Positions 45,183-62,526 of a DNA stretch of 64,000 nucleotides are shown piece after piece. The stretch lies in the NCBI GenBank assembly GCA_949373095.1, contig CASIBY010000005.1, forward strand, positions 46,955-110,954, in the 5' to 3' direction. Made by a program: the position numbers and the translations under genes. The DNA comes from Candidatus Poseidoniaceae archaeon. GTDB taxonomy: Archaea; Thermoplasmatota; Poseidoniia; Poseidoniales; Poseidoniaceae. Positions within the stretch are counted from its first letter, which is position 1. Each line of letters starts with the position of its first letter. The notes under the pieces were generated by a model. That model did not search any database. It was given only the letters and a program-made list of their open reading frames with translations, and had not been told where the DNA came from.

Positions 45183-45599
45183 ATGTTTGGAACTGCCATG
45201 GCCAAACGGTTGAGCAAGGCGCTAAGAGGTAAGCGTCGTTGGATTGGCATTTTGGTCAGCAGCCGATATCAAACACGTTCATCGTTGAATGGACTCATAT
45301 CATCAATAACTTCTACATTTGAATCCAAGCGACCCATCAAACTGATGGAGTTCCATTCCAGTGAAGATGATATCGCCCTAGCGGCATTGGAACACCTAAG
45401 AACGACAACAGAACTTACCGAAAGAGATGTTGGAGTCGCAATTTTACAAGTCCCTCTTGAACAAGCAAAAGGATTGCGTGCCCTTATCGGGACCGAAGAA
45501 GCAATACGAACGATGGAAATAAAGTGCATAACTACCAGCGGGAAAATACGCCTGGTTAGGGAACGCATGGCACTCCCCAAGCCAGCAAGGAAGCGTTAG
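45183..45599 (+). CDS. Pop5/Rpp14-like RNase P protein component (Rnp2)
   Basis: A 138-residue basic protein. KRRWIGILVSSRYQTRS near the N-terminus, then DVGVAILQVPLEQAKGLRALIG and ITTSGKIRLVRERM, match the order seen in the archaeal Pop5 family, a protein of the tRNA 5'-processing ribonucleoprotein RNase P. The N-terminal 15 residues are a basic extension. It is divergent from the polytopic membrane gene and followed 40 bases later by a small membrane gene. Pairwise similarity is weak, so this is tentative. Confidence 0.6.
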   Translation: MFGTAMAKRLSKALRGKRRWIGILVSSRYQTRSSLNGLISSITSTFESKRPIKLMEFHSSEDDIALAALEHLRTTTELTERDVGVAILQVPLEQAKGLRALIGTEEAIRTMEIKCITTSGKIRLVRERMALPKPARKR

Positions 45600-45639
45600 G
45601 AAGCCGAACCTTCTTGGTCGGTTGTCGCTTGGAAGGCAT

Positions 45640-46143
45640 ATGGGCGGTGGAGGAACAGCACCAAAGATGAAGATGAGCGATGCCCTCATCCTCGTTGGAG
45701 TCACCATATTACTCGGTGGGCTCTTCATGGTAGCTTGGGTCACTCCAATCGAGCATTCAGAGGACAGCCCTCCCTATGTCAACGGGGCATCGATGTGGGC
45801 TGGGGATTCGTTTGAAATTGAGATTACTGTCCAGAATACATCAACCGTGAGGTTGGTCCTGAAAGCCGAAGACGGAACCATAGTCAGCGCTGAAAGCATC
45901 CCCCTAACTGCCGGAGAACCAGCTAAGCGAACCCTCGAAATTACCGAAGGTGGATACTATACCTATGAAATCGACACCAAGGGTGGAGAAGCGACGCTTG
46001 ATCTTGACATTGATCGCAAATACAAAATTGACATGCTCCCCTTCCCAATTGGCGGCCTTATCCTAGCATATGGCCTGTACCAACGCGAAGCCTCTCCTGA
46101 GGAAGACGAGGACGAAATCCTCGATGCGGAATTAGATGTTTGA
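45640..46143 (+). CDS. Small membrane-anchored protein with beta-sandwich-like domain
   Basis: A 167-residue protein from ATG 45640. A hydrophobic helix (ALILVGVTILLGGLFMVAW) near the N-terminus is followed by about 90 residues of beta-rich sequence (FEIEITVQNTSTVRLVL, GGYYTYEIDTKGGEATLDL), a second hydrophobic segment, LPFPIGGLILAYGLY, and a Glu/Asp-rich tail. It is of unknown family. Its last 12 bases overlap the methyltransferase fusion gene on the other strand. Confidence 0.6.
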   Translation: MGGGGTAPKMKMSDALILVGVTILLGGLFMVAWVTPIEHSEDSPPYVNGASMWAGDSFEIEITVQNTSTVRLVLKAEDGTIVSAESIPLTAGEPAKRTLEITEGGYYTYEIDTKGGEATLDLDIDRKYKIDMLPFPIGGLILAYGLYQREASPEEDEDEILDAELDV

Positions 46144-47634
46144 CCATTCCAACTGGTCAGGGTCGTCCACTAGTATAACTGCTCCAGACTCGGTTTTAAT
46201 CCGTAAGGAACCGTGCTCATCTAAGCCTGAAACCTCAACAATACCACCTCTATAGAACATTGGCCCCAGAGCGACTGAACCAAAAATCAAAGCCTTGTTG
46301 AGGCATTGCAATCTCGGAATGGTCATTGGAATATGAGGCCTATCAAGAACTTCAAACATTGATGCCACAACTGCATGAAGTTGAGCGGTAAGACCCTCCC
46401 CCTTAGCAAGTGGACTAAGTTCGTCAAGCCCTGCGAATTGAGAATTTGATGGAGCTGTAATATTAACGCCTATTCCGAGAACTGTACGTTGCCCAGCCCC
46501 TATTGTGGTTCCTTCAAATAGGACCCCTGCACATTTTTTCCAAGGAGTTGTCATTGAAGCGCGAACATAGAGGTCATTGGGCCATTTGAGACAAATACGC
46601 TCTGGACCATGTGAATGAAACAATTGGGACAGATGATACCCGAGATGCACTTGGTCAGCCGGTTTGTGAAGGGAATGAGTTCCGTCATCAATAACCCAAG
46701 AAGCAGCTAGAGCCCCCTCAAGAGACTCCCATGAACGCCCCCTACGACCCCGCCCATGATGTTGGACATCGGCTGTACAAAGGACCCCAGCAGGGGATGA
46801 ATTACCCAACAAAATCATATTTGTACTGTCTACAACGGATTCATGGATATGTTCCTTGCCTGAATAGGGGTGCCACATTGCAACTAAAACAAGTGATTCA
46901 CCATCTTCAAATTCCTCTTCGACCAAGACCCGAGCCGCGACCCCGTGTCGCCACGCGGTTGAACACGCCTGACGGCCGTTGAGTAAACTCGATACCACGG
47001 CAAGAGCAACTCCCTTTTGCTTGAGTAACTGTCCGCTTGCAAGTCGTTGAACATATCGGGTAAAGAGGCCCTTATCATCACTATCAATCAGGGCTGATTC
47101 CTCCATTGGCCCCAAGACATCATCACCCATATTCGGACGGGGTAAATATGGAAGATTCCACATGACAACGTCGTAATGGGCATCCCCGCCCCATTGATCA
47201 GAACCGCCATCAAGTTCGGGACCTGGGCCTCCTTCTAGAACTGTGAGAGATTGACCGTATAATGATGCGTGATGTTGAGTGCAAGCGACTGCAAAAGGAT
47301 TGACATCGCACGCAACCACTCTCCACCCCAAAGTGGCTGCATGAATCGATACAGCCCCGCTACCGCAGCCAATCTCAAGGCATGAAGTTCCGTTGGGCAA
47401 ACCCAAGCGATGGAGTGCCCCCGCCAAGAGAGAAGTATCTTCCCTCGGAGGATAAACTGTAACAGGTAAATCGAACTCATATTTCTGGCGTGTTGGCGAG
47501 GTCCAAACAACTTTTTTGGCAGGTCTTTGGAGCCGTTCTATTTCCTCCTCGGCGGCCTCGGCGGTAAAGTTCGGACCTGATTTCACAAGGCTCCCCAAAC
47601 CAAGGCCCCTCAAGAGTCTATGCGTCCAACACAC
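46132..47634 (-). CDS. PrmC/HemK-like methyltransferase fused to biotin-protein ligase
   Basis: A 500-residue two-domain protein. The first about 240 residues have CLEIGCGSGAVSIHAATLG, the SAM-binding motif, and MWNLPYLPRP, a variant of the NPPY site used for glutamine/adenine methylation, like PrmC/Mtq2 proteins. Residues about 255-500 hold HHGRGRRGRSWES, LAASWVIDD, ICLKWPNDLY, GVLFEGTTIG and GIGVNIT, as in BirA-type biotin ligases, which attach biotin to carrier proteins. The start is a GTG at 47634 with no clear ribosome-binding site. The fusion is unusual. The ligase part could biotinylate the carrier at 26459. Confidence 0.88.
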   Translation of the reverse strand: MCWTHRLLRGLGLGSLVKSGPNFTAEAAEEEIERLQRPAKKVVWTSPTRQKYEFDLPVTVYPPREDTSLLAGALHRLGLPNGTSCLEIGCGSGAVSIHAATLGWRVVACDVNPFAVACTQHHASLYGQSLTVLEGGPGPELDGGSDQWGGDAHYDVVMWNLPYLPRPNMGDDVLGPMEESALIDSDDKGLFTRYVQRLASGQLLKQKGVALAVVSSLLNGRQACSTAWRHGVAARVLVEEEFEDGESLVLVAMWHPYSGKEHIHESVVDSTNMILLGNSSPAGVLCTADVQHHGRGRRGRSWESLEGALAASWVIDDGTHSLHKPADQVHLGYHLSQLFHSHGPERICLKWPNDLYVRASMTTPWKKCAGVLFEGTTIGAGQRTVLGIGVNITAPSNSQFAGLDELSPLAKGEGLTAQLHAVVASMFEVLDRPHIPMTIPRLQCLNKALIFGSVALGPMFYRGGIVEVSGLDEHGSLRIKTESGAVILVDDPDQLEWSNI

Positions 47635-47734
47635 CTATCGCCAGCCCAAACAAGGCCAAAACGCAGTTTTTATCACCCCTTGGCGAAAGTACACACTTGG
47701 CCGGGCTAGAGATAGTAGGTCACGCACCCCCCGA

Positions 47735-47746
47735 AACGTATAATAA
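47735..47746 (+). promoter_or_regulatory. Probable TATA box for tRNA-Lys and the RNA polymerase operon
   Basis: AACGTATAATAA resembles the archaeal TATA element and lies about 40-50 bases before the tRNA. Transcription would begin about 25 bases later, leaving a short leader. The match is by eye and not tested. Confidence 0.45.
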
Positions 47747-47785
47747 CACCTTGAAGGTCGGACGAAAAGCCCAAGTTGCTACTTT

Positions 47786-47859
47786 GGGCCTGTAGCTCAG
47801 TCAGGTAGAGCGTCGGACTTTTAATCCGATGGTCGCGGGTTCGAACCCCGTCAGGCCCG
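47786..47859 (+). tRNA. tRNA-Lys (anticodon UUU)
   Basis: A complete 74-base cloverleaf. The acceptor GGGCCTG pairs with CAGGCCC, the D arm has GCTC/GAGC, the anticodon stem TCGGA/TCCGA closes a CTTTTAA loop with anticodon TTT, and the T arm is GCGGG/CCCGT around TTCGAAC. The discriminator base is G and CCA is not encoded. No intron is present. It lies 49 bases upstream of RpoH and may be co-transcribed. Confidence 0.97.
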
Positions 47860-47908
47860 CCTGCTGAATCTACCGGCTTGGGAGCAAGGGTGTTCGCGGG
47901 GTGTCAGA

Positions 47909-48559
47909 ATGGTAGTAAAAAGTGCAACTAAAAAACGCTTAATGGAACTGGGAGTTTCTGAGGACTATGCTCACAAACTCGCAACAGACCGAAATATGAC
48001 GGATATCAAGAACCTGGGCCACGATGAAGTAGCATCAATCCTTGGTATTTCCAAAGATGCAGAAGAATTCGTCACCACAATGAACATCATTGCAGAGCAA
48101 GGTTCCCGCCGACGTGCTGCAAAGAAGAGCAAGAAGATTACCATTCGTTCAAAGGCAATTGATGACTTTGACCGACCGGAGATTACTTCCCGCTTTAACG
48201 CACTCAATCACATTCTCGTACCTCACCAAGAACTCATCGGAGAGCCGAACATCTCTGACGAGGACCAACTCGCCATCGAGTTGTCCGAACTCGCTCCATG
48301 GAACATGGTGCAACCCGACGCTGAGACCGGCGAAGACCGTCTAGCCAAGGAATTGCTCCCCAAGATCCTGATTACCGACCCGGTCGTCCAGGTCATCAAA
48401 GAACTCGCAGAAGCAGAAGACATGGCCCGGCTTGCGGCTAACCCCGACCACAAGCCATTGGCTGCTGGCTGGATTGCTGACCGAGTTTTGAAAGTCGTCC
48501 GCCAATCCCCTTCGGCTGGACGCACAACCGCCTACCGGCTGATTGTAGAGGGGAACTGA
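47909..48559 (+). CDS. rpoH: DNA-directed RNA polymerase subunit H with N-terminal domain
   Basis: A 216-residue protein. The C-terminal region has HILVPHQELIG, LPKILITDPVVQ and LKVVRQSPSAGRTTAYRLIV, matching archaeal RpoH (Rpb5 C-terminal domain), normally only about 80 residues. The first about 70 residues are an extra helical domain, opening [15 protein letters not shown], that is also present at the start of RpoA'' (55371). A lysine-rich linker joins both. Next is RpoB, 12 bases after this stop, the usual order of the archaeal operon. Confidence 0.9.
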   Translation: MVVKSATKKRLMELGVSEDYAHKLATDRNMTDIKNLGHDEVASILGISKDAEEFVTTMNIIAEQGSRRRAAKKSKKITIRSKAIDDFDRPEITSRFNALNHILVPHQELIGEPNISDEDQLAIELSELAPWNMVQPDAETGEDRLAKELLPKILITDPVVQVIKELAEAEDMARLAANPDHKPLAAGWIADRVLKVVRQSPSAGRTTAYRLIVEGN

Positions 48560-48571
48560 GGAGAGGATAAC

Positions 48572-51500
48572 ATGCAAGAAATCATTCAATCATTTTTCAG
48601 AGAACGCAGTTTGGTCAACCACCAACTCGCATCATACGACGACTGTATCCCAGCCACAGAAAATTCCCTATCCCGCATGGAGAAAATCATTCGCAATATT
48701 CGTGTTGGAACAGACGAAGATTTCGATGACGATGAAGGCGGATACATCAAACTTGACGTCGCTGACCAAGACATTGTCATCCGAATCAAGAATGTTAAAC
48801 TCGGCAAGCCAATGGTGAAAGAAGCCAATGGAGCCCTTAACGATTCCACACCAATGCAATGCCGACTACGAAAGCTCACCTACATGTCCCCTGTTTCAAT
48901 GGATTTCACCATTAAGCGAAACGGCGTCCCATCACCTACAGAGAAGGGCGTTCAAGTTGGTTCCATGCCGATCATGGTTCGTTCCGAACGATGTAACCTT
49001 CACCCCAAGCACATCGCTGGAGACCGCGTCCTCGCACCTACTACATCAGACGAAGACAAGGCAAACTGGCATGATCTCCTTCGTAAGAAGGGCGAAGACC
49101 CTCTAGACCCTGGTGGCTACTTCATCATCAACGGAACCGAGCGTGTCCTCATTTCAATGGAAGACCTTGCACCCAACCGTGTTACTGTTGAAATCAACAA
49201 GCGATATGCAAAGCAAACAGAAGTTGCTAAGATTTTCTCGCAAAAAGACGGTATGCGCAAGCCGCTTACCGTGGAAAAGCGCCGTGATGGAATGCTCATG
49301 GTCAAAATTAGTACCGCAGGAACAACTGCAATTCCAGTTGTCCTCCTCATGCGTGCTCTTGGCGTTGAGAACGATCAACAAATCTTCCAAGCCATTGCAG
49401 GAAACACCGATTCATTCAAATTTATCGTCGCAAATATCAACGAAGTCAAAGATAACGAAGAATACGGAGTCGAAACCAAGGAAGAAAGCCACGAATGGCT
49501 TCAAAAGAAATTCGCAGCCGGACAGCAAAAAGAGTACCGTGAAGCACGAGTCAACCAACTTCTTGACCGTGAACTTCTTCCTCACTTGGGAGACAACCAA
49601 GAAGACCGTGACAAGAAGGCTATTTACTTGGGCCGAATTGTCCGTCAAGTTTTGGAAATGGCCATCGAAGGACGAGACCCAAACGACAAGGACCACTACG
49701 CTAACAAGCGTGTCCGCCTTGCTGGGGACCTCATTGAAGACCTCTTCCGAGTCTCAGCAGGACAACTTTCTCGTGACCTCAAGTACCAACTTGAGCGACA
49801 TCACAACCGAAAGCGTGAACTCAAGATTACCTCGTGTTTGCGTCCTGACGTATTGACCTCGAAAATCATGCACGCTTTAGCAACAGGTAACTGGGTCGGC
49901 GGACGCTCTGGTGTTAGCCAACTCCTAGACCGAACCACCTATCTTGCTGCACTTTCACACATGCGCCGTGTCACATCACCTCTTGTACGAAGTCAGCCTC
50001 ACTTTGAAGCTCGTGACCTCCACCCCACACAATGGGGACGCCTGTGCCCCAACGAGACCCCTGAAGGTCAAAACTGTGGACTGGTAAAGAACGCTGCTCA
50101 AATGATTGATATTTCAGAGAACATTGACGAAGTCGAAATCCGAGAGCGCCTTGACGAGTTAGAAGTGTACCAACCAGACGACTGGACTGACGGTGATCGT
50201 ATCCACGTCAACGGTGACATTTACGGAATCCACAAGAAAGGACAGAAATTGGTAATGCACTTCAAATCTGCTCGACGTCGCGGTGTCATCCCATCTGAGG
50301 TATCCATCCGACACGACAAGGAGAACAAAGATATCTTCATCAACACTGACAAGGGACGTATTTTGCGACCTGTCCTCATCCTTTACGACGGTGCTCCTCG
50401 CTTAACCCTTGAGCACTTGTCAAAGTTGACCAGCGGCGAAATGAATTTCCGCTCCTTAGTCATTGAAGGAATCGTTGAGTGGATTGATGCTGAGGAAGAA
50501 GAAGACCTCTACATCGCTCCACGCCCCTTCGTTCTTCCAGAGACCGTCCCAGAAGGCGACTTAGCTGGACTTGCTGGCCGTACGGTCAAGAACGAGGACA
50601 TCGAATGGATGAATCTTGGAGAACCAGGCGCACGTACTGCTCACCTACGAGCCAACGTCCGCATGCCTAATGGCGACTGGAACACAACCGAGTTCGAAAT
50701 CCCGCTACTCTACACTGAAGAACACACACACTGTGAGATTGACCCGCAACTGGTACTCGGTGTTTGCGCATCGCTCATTCCTTACCCAGAACACAACTCA
50801 ACACCTCGTGTTACTGGTGGAACTGCAATGGTCAAGCAATCTCTTGGACTACCCAGTGCTAACTACCGAATACGCCCAGACACACGTGCTCACATCTTGC
50901 ACTACCCTCAGCGCTCAATCACGAAGACACGAGCAATGTCAACTACGAACTTTGATGACCGTCCAGGTGGACAGAACTTCATTGTTGCAATCATGTCCCT
51001 TCACGGATACAACATGCAAGACGCTGTCATCATGAACAAGGGTTCAATCGACCGAGCTCTCGGCCGATCAACCTTCAACCGCACCTACAACGCAGAACGA
51101 CGCAGATTCCCTGGTGGACAGGTCGAAGAGATCGAAAAGCCGGGTTCCTCAAAGCAGGAAATCAAGGGACTTAAGACTCCTGAAGCCTACATGCACTTGG
51201 AAAACGACGGGCTACCAGTTCCTGAAACTGAGCTCATCGGCGGTAACGTATTGGTTGGAAAGACCAGCCCACCTCGTTTCCTTGAGGAAACATCCGGTGG
51301 GGCTTTCTTGATGGCTCAAGAACGACGCGAATCATCCATGCTTGTTCGCCACGGCGAAAGGGGATGGGTCGACAACGTCTATGTTACCGAATCTCTAGAC
51401 TCTGGCCGTCTCGTTCGTGTCATGGTTCGAAGCCATAAGATTCCTGAAGTGGGTGACAAGTTTGCATCTCGTCACGGACAAAAAGGTGTCATCGGACGCT

Positions 51501-52185
51501 TGGTTGAACCGGAAGATATGCCGTTCACCCCTGATGGTGTCGTACCGGACCTCATCATCAACCCTCACGCAATTCCTTCGAGAATGACCGTGGCACACGT
51601 TCTAGAAATGATCGGTGGTAAGGTTGGTGCTATGGAAGGCCGCCGTGTTGACGGTACTGCTTTCCGTGGAGAAAAGGAATCCAGCCTTCGTGATGGTTTG
51701 GTCCGAAATGGACTTGCCCACACAGGCCGTGAAACCATGATCAACGGTGAAACCGGTGAATCATACCCAGCTGACATCTTCGTTGGATGTATTTTCTACC
51801 AACGATTGCACCACTTGGTTTCCTCTAAGATACACGCTCGCTCCCGTGGACGTGTTCAAATCTTGACCCGTCAGCCAACTGAAGGACGTGCCCGTCAAGG
51901 TGGTCTGCGATTTGGTGAGATGGAACGTGACTGTTTGATTGCACACGGAGCATCGATGGTCATCAAAGACCGTTTGCTCGATGAATCAGATGGTATTGAC
52001 ATGTATGTCTGCGCTCAATCCGGGCACATTGCCTGGTACGACCCGAAGCGTGGAACTTATGTTAGCCCCATCCATGGAGATGGAGCAGAAGTCTACAAAG
52101 TGCAGACTTCATATGCATTCAAGCTACTTCTAGACGAAATGAAGAGTTTAGGAGTGGCCATGCGCCTTGAACTGGAGGACCGAAG

Positions 52186-52189
<4 letters not shown>
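48572..52189 (+). CDS. rpoB: DNA-directed RNA polymerase subunit B (unsplit)
   Basis: A 1205-residue beta-type subunit in one piece, unlike the split B'/B'' of some archaea. Canonical segments include VISMEDLAPNRV, GVSQLLDRTTY, LCPNETPEGQNCGLVKN, DDRPGGQNFIVAIMS, VMVRSHKIPEVGDKFASRHGQK and PEDMPFTPDGVVPDLI. The C-terminal zinc site expected as two Cys pairs is degenerate: MYVCAQSGHIAWY and YVSPIHGDG retain only one Cys. GGAGAGG precedes the ATG, and the stop overlaps the RpoA' start as ATGA. Confidence 0.98.
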
Positions 52190-56930
<4,741 letters not shown>

Positions 56931-56975
56931 CTTTCCCAACCATGAGAAACACATGTGGAGAATGGAGGAATAAAA

Positions 56976-57275
56976 ATGGATCTAAGCCGACAATTGAAAA
57001 ATGCAATCGCAACAGGAAACCTGTTGTTTGGACAACGCCAAGCTAACGATGCTTGCGCTAAAGGAGAGGCAAAGTTGGTGCTCGTTGCTGCCAACTGCCC
57101 GGAAGAATATACTGATGCTTTGCGTGCAACTCACCCTGAAGTGACCATGTACCGCTCAGCAATGGTGAACCGTGAACTCGGCATCGCCTGTGGTAAGCCG
57201 TTCTCAGTGTCCACCATCACAGTCCTCGACGCTGGGGGCAGTGATTTGCTTGCTCTTGACTCCAACATGGAGTGA
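56976..57275 (+). CDS. rpl30e: Ribosomal protein L30e (L7Ae/L30e family)
   Basis: A 99-residue RNA-binding ribosomal protein. The start at ATG 56976, with GGAGG upstream, gives MDLSRQLKNAIATGNLLFGQ, as in L30e; later KLVLVAANCPEEY and MVNRELGIACGKPFSVSTITVLD fit the kink-turn binding fold. It follows RpoA'' by 45 bases, the usual archaeal order. The NusA, S12 and S7 genes that often follow are not present. Confidence 0.92.
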   Translation: MDLSRQLKNAIATGNLLFGQRQANDACAKGEAKLVLVAANCPEEYTDALRATHPEVTMYRSAMVNRELGIACGKPFSVSTITVLDAGGSDLLALDSNME

Positions 57276-57331
57276 ACTTGTACCGTCAAGGAATCAAAGG
57301 CTTGATGGCCTTTGAGCCCTGCCCATAAGGT

Positions 57332-60300
57332 ATGCAGAGCACTCGCAGCCATAGCCTACCCCTGTTCCTCGTTGTTTTGTTCGTGGTGAGTTTACTCAGT
57401 CCTCTCGCAGCACACCAACAAACGACTGCTATTGAATTGAATTCTGTTCAATAACCAGCGAAGCCTCAGCCCGTGCAGCATCCCCTGAAATTTTCCTTTC
57501 AGCAGGAGGGTCAGCAACTGGCGAGGAGTTTGATACTATGATCGCCCCTGGCCTTGATGGATACTATGTAGGAGGTGAGTTTAACCGCTCAATGACCTTT
57601 GGCAACTACCAACTTCAACCGACCTCACCCTTTTCAAATGGAAACGAATTTTACATTGCGGGGATTGATTCCACAGGTTCGTGGACCTTCTTAGCGGGGG
57701 CTGACCACAGCATGGGAGGCGTTTCATTCCTAACGGACATCACTACGGTCAATGGCATGGCTGTAATTACAGGATATATGTTCGGTCAAGTTAATTTCGG
57801 CCAGACCATCTTGAACACACAGGTTTTGGATGGTTTCGTCGCTGTCGCAGACCCTACGGGCAATTGGATGTGGGCTACCGCATTCCAAACGCTCCCAAAT
57901 ACAACGACAGACGCGAGTATTCCTCAAGCAATTTCTGTAGACAATGTTGGTGACATCATTGTGGCAGGATATTTTTCTGGTGAAACAGATTTCGGTGGAA
58001 CAGCAATTAACGTTTCCAACGCTGAAGTGTTTATTGCAAAACTTGACGGAGCAAATGGTGCACTCAAATGGGTCACAAGCGGAGGAGGTATTGGACAACA
58101 AATTGTTACTGATGTTGTAACTGACCTCAACGGAGACTATCACGTATCTTGTCTTACACAAAGCAACGTACTTTTTGGAACAACGAGTTATTCTCCTGTC
58201 GGAACACAGGATTCCTTCATTGTCAAAATGAGCAGTGCCGGCTCTATTACCGGGATAACCGGCTATGGGATACCATCCCAAATCGTATCCGTGGAGTACA
58301 TGAACATAGACTCAGCTGGCGCCTTGTATTTGGGTGGAATCTTTGAAGGAACCCTTGCTCAAAGCGGTTGGTCCATCACTGCGAATAAAGGTGGCTCTGA
58401 TGTATTTTTTATCAAGAAGGGGAGCGGCCCTTCCAATAGCAATTGGGCAGTGATTGGTGGAACAAACGGAGATGACGTCCTGGAAGGAATGGAAATGACC
58501 TCAAAAGACGAACTCATCTTTACCGGCTACATCCAAGGAACCTTCAGTGCAGGAAATAAGGCTATTACACCAGACGGAAATTTTGATGGCCTCGTTGGTG
58601 GCGTTTCCAAAACGGGATCGTGGACGTGGCTTGATGTCACGGATAGCCCTGATTTCGAGACCGGTAGGGGCATTGCAATCAACGGTACTGACGTCGTGGC
58701 AGTTGTTGGAGCCTTTGCGGGTCAAAGTTCATCTCCAAGTATCACCAAAGGTGGAACGACCGTAACGAGTACTGGTGGTTGGGACGTCTATGTTTGGGCA
58801 TTTGATTCATCTATGAAACAAGATTCTGACAGTGATGGAGTTCCTGATTTCGAGGACAATTGTCCCACAGTCGCAAACCCTGGCCAAGGTAACACTGACT
58901 TTGACGAGAAAGGAGACGAGTGTGATTCTGATGATGACAACGATGGACTGACTGATAACTCTCCTGATCTTTGCGCACGTGGTGGCCAATACAACTGGAC
59001 TTCAACCCAAGACTTCAATGACCCTGCTAACTCAAGCGATTGGGATAGAGATGGATGCAGAGACAGTATAGAAGACGATGATATTGACAATGATGGTGTC
59101 AGCGATGATGATGATTCATGCCCTCGCACGTCATACAGCCCACCACGGCCAACTTGGGTCTCTGACGCCTCAACAGACATTGATGGTGACGGATGTAGAG
59201 ATGTTGACGAGGACAACGACGACGATGGAGATGGTTTCAGCGATGGAAGCGATGATTGTTCAAGCATAGCAGGAACTTCTACACTCGGAGAAGTTGGATG
59301 CCTTGACACCGATGGTGATGGATGGGCAGATACTCGAGATGATTGTCCGAATGAATTTGGAAACTCTACTGAGAATGGAAAGATAGCCTGCGTTGATCAC
59401 GATGGAGATGGATGGGCGGATGTGGACGATGCGTTTGTCAATGAACCGACCCAATGGGCAGATACCGACTCTGATACCTATGGAGACTCCCCCGCCGGAA
59501 TCAATCCAGATGCTTGTCCAAATTCTGCAGGAACATCCACAATGGACCGTATCGGTTGTATCGATTCGGATGGCGATGGATATTCCAATGCAGATGCATT
59601 GTGGAGTGTTGAAGATGGTGCAGATGCATTTGTTGATGACAACACACAGTGGTCTGATTTTGATGCTGACGGATTTGGAGACAATTACGCAAATCAAAGC
59701 TGGGATGACCGAAATCCAGATTGGCCAGGAACCTACGTCGCCAACGCCAACAATCAGGATGCATGTCCAACCCGAGAAGGGACCTCATGGATGGGCGATA
59801 CCGCAGGATGCCCTGACGCTGATGGTGATGGATGGTACAACCTCCAAGACGCATTCCCGGTTGACAATACTCAATGGAGTGATGAAGATGGAGACGGATA
59901 CGGTGACAACCAATCCGGAACAACACCGGACGCTTGTATTCAACGACCTGGTGGTTCATTCACGGACCGGTTTGGATGCAGCGATTACGATGAAGATGGA
60001 GTCTCGGACCCTGACCCAGCAGCTAATTACTTCGTTTCAGATGGTGCTGACGCCTTTTTCGATGAAGCCACTCAATGGGCTGATAGCGATATAGACGGAT
60101 ACGGTGACAATCCCCTCGGCTTCCAACCCGATGCTTGCCCACAACTTCGGGATTCTTCAACAGTAGACCGCTTTGGATGTACAGACAGTGACGGAGATGG
60201 TCTTTCTGACCCTGACGCAACGTGGACCACTGCCAATGGGGCAGATGCTTGTCCAGTTGTATATGGCAATTCAAGTGCTGACCGAATCGGATGCCTTGAC

Positions 60301-60756
60301 CAAGATGGTGACAATTATTCTGATCCGACCGCTGATTGGGGTCTCGCTGAAGGAGCCGATGCTTATCCTAAAGATCCTACTCGGTGGATCAAGGAAGCAG
60401 ATGAGGATGCTCAAGGCGCTAGTTCCATGACGACCTATCTCGTCGGTGGAGTTGGTTTCCTCATACTGGCAGGAATTGGCGTATTGCTATTCGTTCGCAG
60501 TAAGGGAGAAGATGAAACAAAGGCCTGGGCAAATGCTACTGCTGGCCAAGTTGCTATGCCAAACTTCCAGGCCCAACCTGCCGCTCAAGTTGCTATGCCA
60601 AACTTCCAGGCTCAACCTGCCACTCAAGTTGCACCTCAACCGATGGCAATGCCTGACCCCGCCCGTGATTACTACAATGGTTTACTCGCTCAGGGCTACC
60701 CACATGCAGAAGCGCTTTCTTACACACAACAATATTTCCAAGAGTTTCGTGGATGA
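57332..60756 (+). CDS. Beta-propeller-like surface protein with TSP3 repeats, one frameshift near 57440
   Basis: ATG 57332 starts a signal peptide (HSLPLFLVVLFVVSLLS, then PLAAH) in phase 2 that meets a stop at 57452. Phase 1 is open from about 57430 and continues as SEASARAASPEIF into the long frame, so one indel near ATTGAATTGAATT links them. Residues to about 430 of the long part are repeated beta segments like SBBP propeller repeats (GDIIVAGYFSGETDFGG). Asp-rich TSP3 units follow to about residue 950, then one transmembrane helix (VGGVGFLILAGIGVLLFV) and a repeat-containing tail. A calcium-stabilised surface adhesin or scaffold is inferred. Confidence 0.8.
60547..60624 (+). repeat. Two 39-bp tandem repeats in the cytoplasmic tail of the surface protein
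   Basis: Units at 60547-60585 and 60586-60624 differ by two bases. Each encodes the 13-residue QVAMPNFQAQPAA or QVAMPNFQAQPAT. Slippage could alter unit number; the tail is Gln/Pro/Ala-rich. Confidence 0.9.
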
Positions 60757-61064
60757 AACAGAATGGAACACTGGTGTATGAAATGAGGCAACCACCCGAA
60801 CCAAGTTCTTGGATGGCTCAGGCAACCGAGAATCCAATCGTTAGAGGATTTCTCATTTTTGCAGCATTCCGAGCGGTCTATGGGATGGGGATTTTGGTTG
60901 TAACTTACTTCCTCGCGACCAGCGGAGAAGCACCGTGGTGGACATCGATCATCTTCTTCGGATTCTCAATGGTGTTTTCAAGGGTACTCTTTCGAGCATT
61001 AAAGCAACGTTGGCCAAATGTGTTCCATAAGGAACCAAGAACGAACCTAGAAGGCAACGAATGA
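60753..61064 (+). CDS. Small two-helix membrane protein
   Basis: A 103-residue protein with polar N-terminus and two hydrophobic segments, GFLIFAAFRAVYGMGILVVTY and WWTSIIFFGFSMVFSRVLF, then a basic tail. Unknown family. It overlaps the surface protein stop by four bases, so it is translated with it, and converges on glutamate dehydrogenase with two bases between them. Confidence 0.65.
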   Translation: MKQNGTLVYEMRQPPEPSSWMAQATENPIVRGFLIFAAFRAVYGMGILVVTYFLATSGEAPWWTSIIFFGFSMVFSRVLFRALKQRWPNVFHKEPRTNLEGNE

Positions 61065-61065
61065 A

Positions 61066-62526
<1,461 letters not shown>

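Noticed and set aside
57730-58281. 183-codon minus-strand frame in the surface protein gene
   Set aside because: Antisense to repetitive propeller coding sequence; the translation has no domain signal and no ribosome-binding site.
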